Shown here piece by piece: positions 5,334 through 5,561 of a stretch of 5,561 bases of DNA. The stretch's first letter is position 1; each line of letters begins with the position of its first letter. The stretch is from Rhodospirillaceae bacterium CCH5-H10 (lineage in GTDB: Bacteria > Pseudomonadota > Alphaproteobacteria > Reyranellales > Reyranellaceae). Made by a program: the position numbers and the translations under genes. The notes beneath the pieces are model-generated. The model was not told where the DNA came from and searched no databases. It saw nothing but the letters and a program-made list of their open reading frames with translations. The stretch covers positions 1-5,561 of the forward strand of contig LSKJ01000105.1 in NCBI GenBank assembly GCA_001557035.1, given 5' to 3'.

Positions 5334-5495
5334 AGTCTTTCCGACATGGATTGAGCTGCAGGGATCAATCGCTCCCCATTCAAATGGGGAAGTGCCCCTT
5401 CATACGGGGCGATGGGGTCATGGGCATCGCGAAGGCCATGACCCCTCCGTCGGCGTAAGACGCCGCCACCTCCCCATTTTGTTTGGGCCAGGGAG
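5334..5495. other. Intergenic region with a cluster of hairpins, no convincing gene
   Basis: No convincing coding frame is seen. Four inverted repeats follow one another: TCCCCAT/ATGGGGA (5373-5390, 4-base loop), GCCCC/GGGGC (5394-5410), a perfect 10-bp pair GGGGTCATGG/CCATGACCCC (5414-5445, 12-base loop) and CGGCGT/ACGCCG (5451-5465, 3-base loop). A second CTCCCCATTT-like motif lies at about 5470-5480. The cluster may end transcription of the membrane-protein gene without a T-run, or be a short dispersed palindromic repeat. Confidence 0.55.
5414..5445 (+). terminator. Possible factor-assisted terminator hairpin
   Basis: A perfect 10-bp stem (5414-5423 with 5436-5445) around a 12-base loop, about 80 bases after the stop of the membrane-protein gene. 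No run of T follows, so it is not a classic intrinsic terminator. It may instead be a processing or mRNA-stability structure. Confidence 0.3.
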
Positions 5496-5529
5496 ATGGT
5501 GAACGGCTGTTCGGGGACATGGTGAACGG
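5496..5529. repeat. 11-bp direct repeat near the right edge, possible insertion-sequence end
   Basis: ATGGTGAACGG occurs at 5496-5506 and 5519-5529, 23 bases apart. The segment between contains GTTC, making inverted GAAC/GTTC pairs with both copies. Such GTGAAC-rich ends resemble the termini of some DDE-transposase insertion sequences, but the opposite end and the transposase are outside the window, so this is tentative. Confidence 0.3.
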
Positions 5530-5554
5530 TTTTCAGATTAGGCTGGCTTATCGA

Positions 5555-5561
5555 TGGAGGT
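5555..5561 (+). promoter_or_regulatory. Strong ribosome binding site at the right edge
   Basis: TGGAGGT at the very end matches the anti-Shine-Dalgarno complement almost fully. A plus-strand gene probably starts within about ten bases beyond the window; if the direct repeat to its left is an insertion-sequence end, this would be the transposase gene. Confidence 0.4.

Noticed and set aside
4838..5458. Plus-strand ORF of 206 codons
   Set aside because: It begins inside the tRNA and overlaps the membrane protein in another frame; Gly/Arg/Pro-rich shadow composition without a domain.

Overview
The window is GC-rich DNA with GC-biased third codon positions, typical of an alphaproteobacterium (perhaps Rhodospirillales-like, which is an inference from style only). 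It appears to span the boundary between an integrated, phage-like element (about 1-4777) and flanking chromosome (about 4778-5561).

Left part, 1-4718: one tightly packed run of plus-strand genes. In order: the C-terminal end of an unrecognised gene (3-257); two very short ORFs (286-435, 432-533); two unrecognised proteins of 145 and 231 aa; a 199-aa protein with a phage-type aromatic-rich, carbohydrate-binding-like module at its C-terminus; a 189-aa helical/coiled-coil protein; a ClpP-like serine protease homologue of 201 aa; an 80-aa AlpA/Xis-type DNA-binding protein; and a complete tyrosine integrase. Most junctions are ATGA or other few-base overlaps, so the block reads as one polycistron with translational coupling. 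The protease homologue and the carbohydrate-binding-like module suggest phage morphogenesis. No capsid, portal, terminase or tail gene is visible, so a prophage edge, a phage satellite or another integrative element all remain possible.

An unusual feature sits at two gene junctions (about 376-435 and 904-963). It is a repeated segment holding a palindrome with a C-rich loop. Both copies lie the same distance before an ATGA start and encode nearly the same peptide tail. Between them are a 33-aa leader-like ORF and a small hairpin that covers the ribosome binding site of the next gene.

Middle, 4719-4979: a short spacer, then tRNA-Ser(GGA) on the minus strand with its own recognisable promoter. 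The 3' end of the tRNA faces the integrase gene, the usual arrangement when an element has integrated into a tRNA 3' end.

Right part, 4980-5561: a small two-helix membrane protein of unknown function, then about 230 bp without a convincing gene. That stretch holds a cluster of hairpins and ends in a short direct repeat followed by a strong ribosome binding site at the very edge. This end may be the start of an insertion sequence or another gene.
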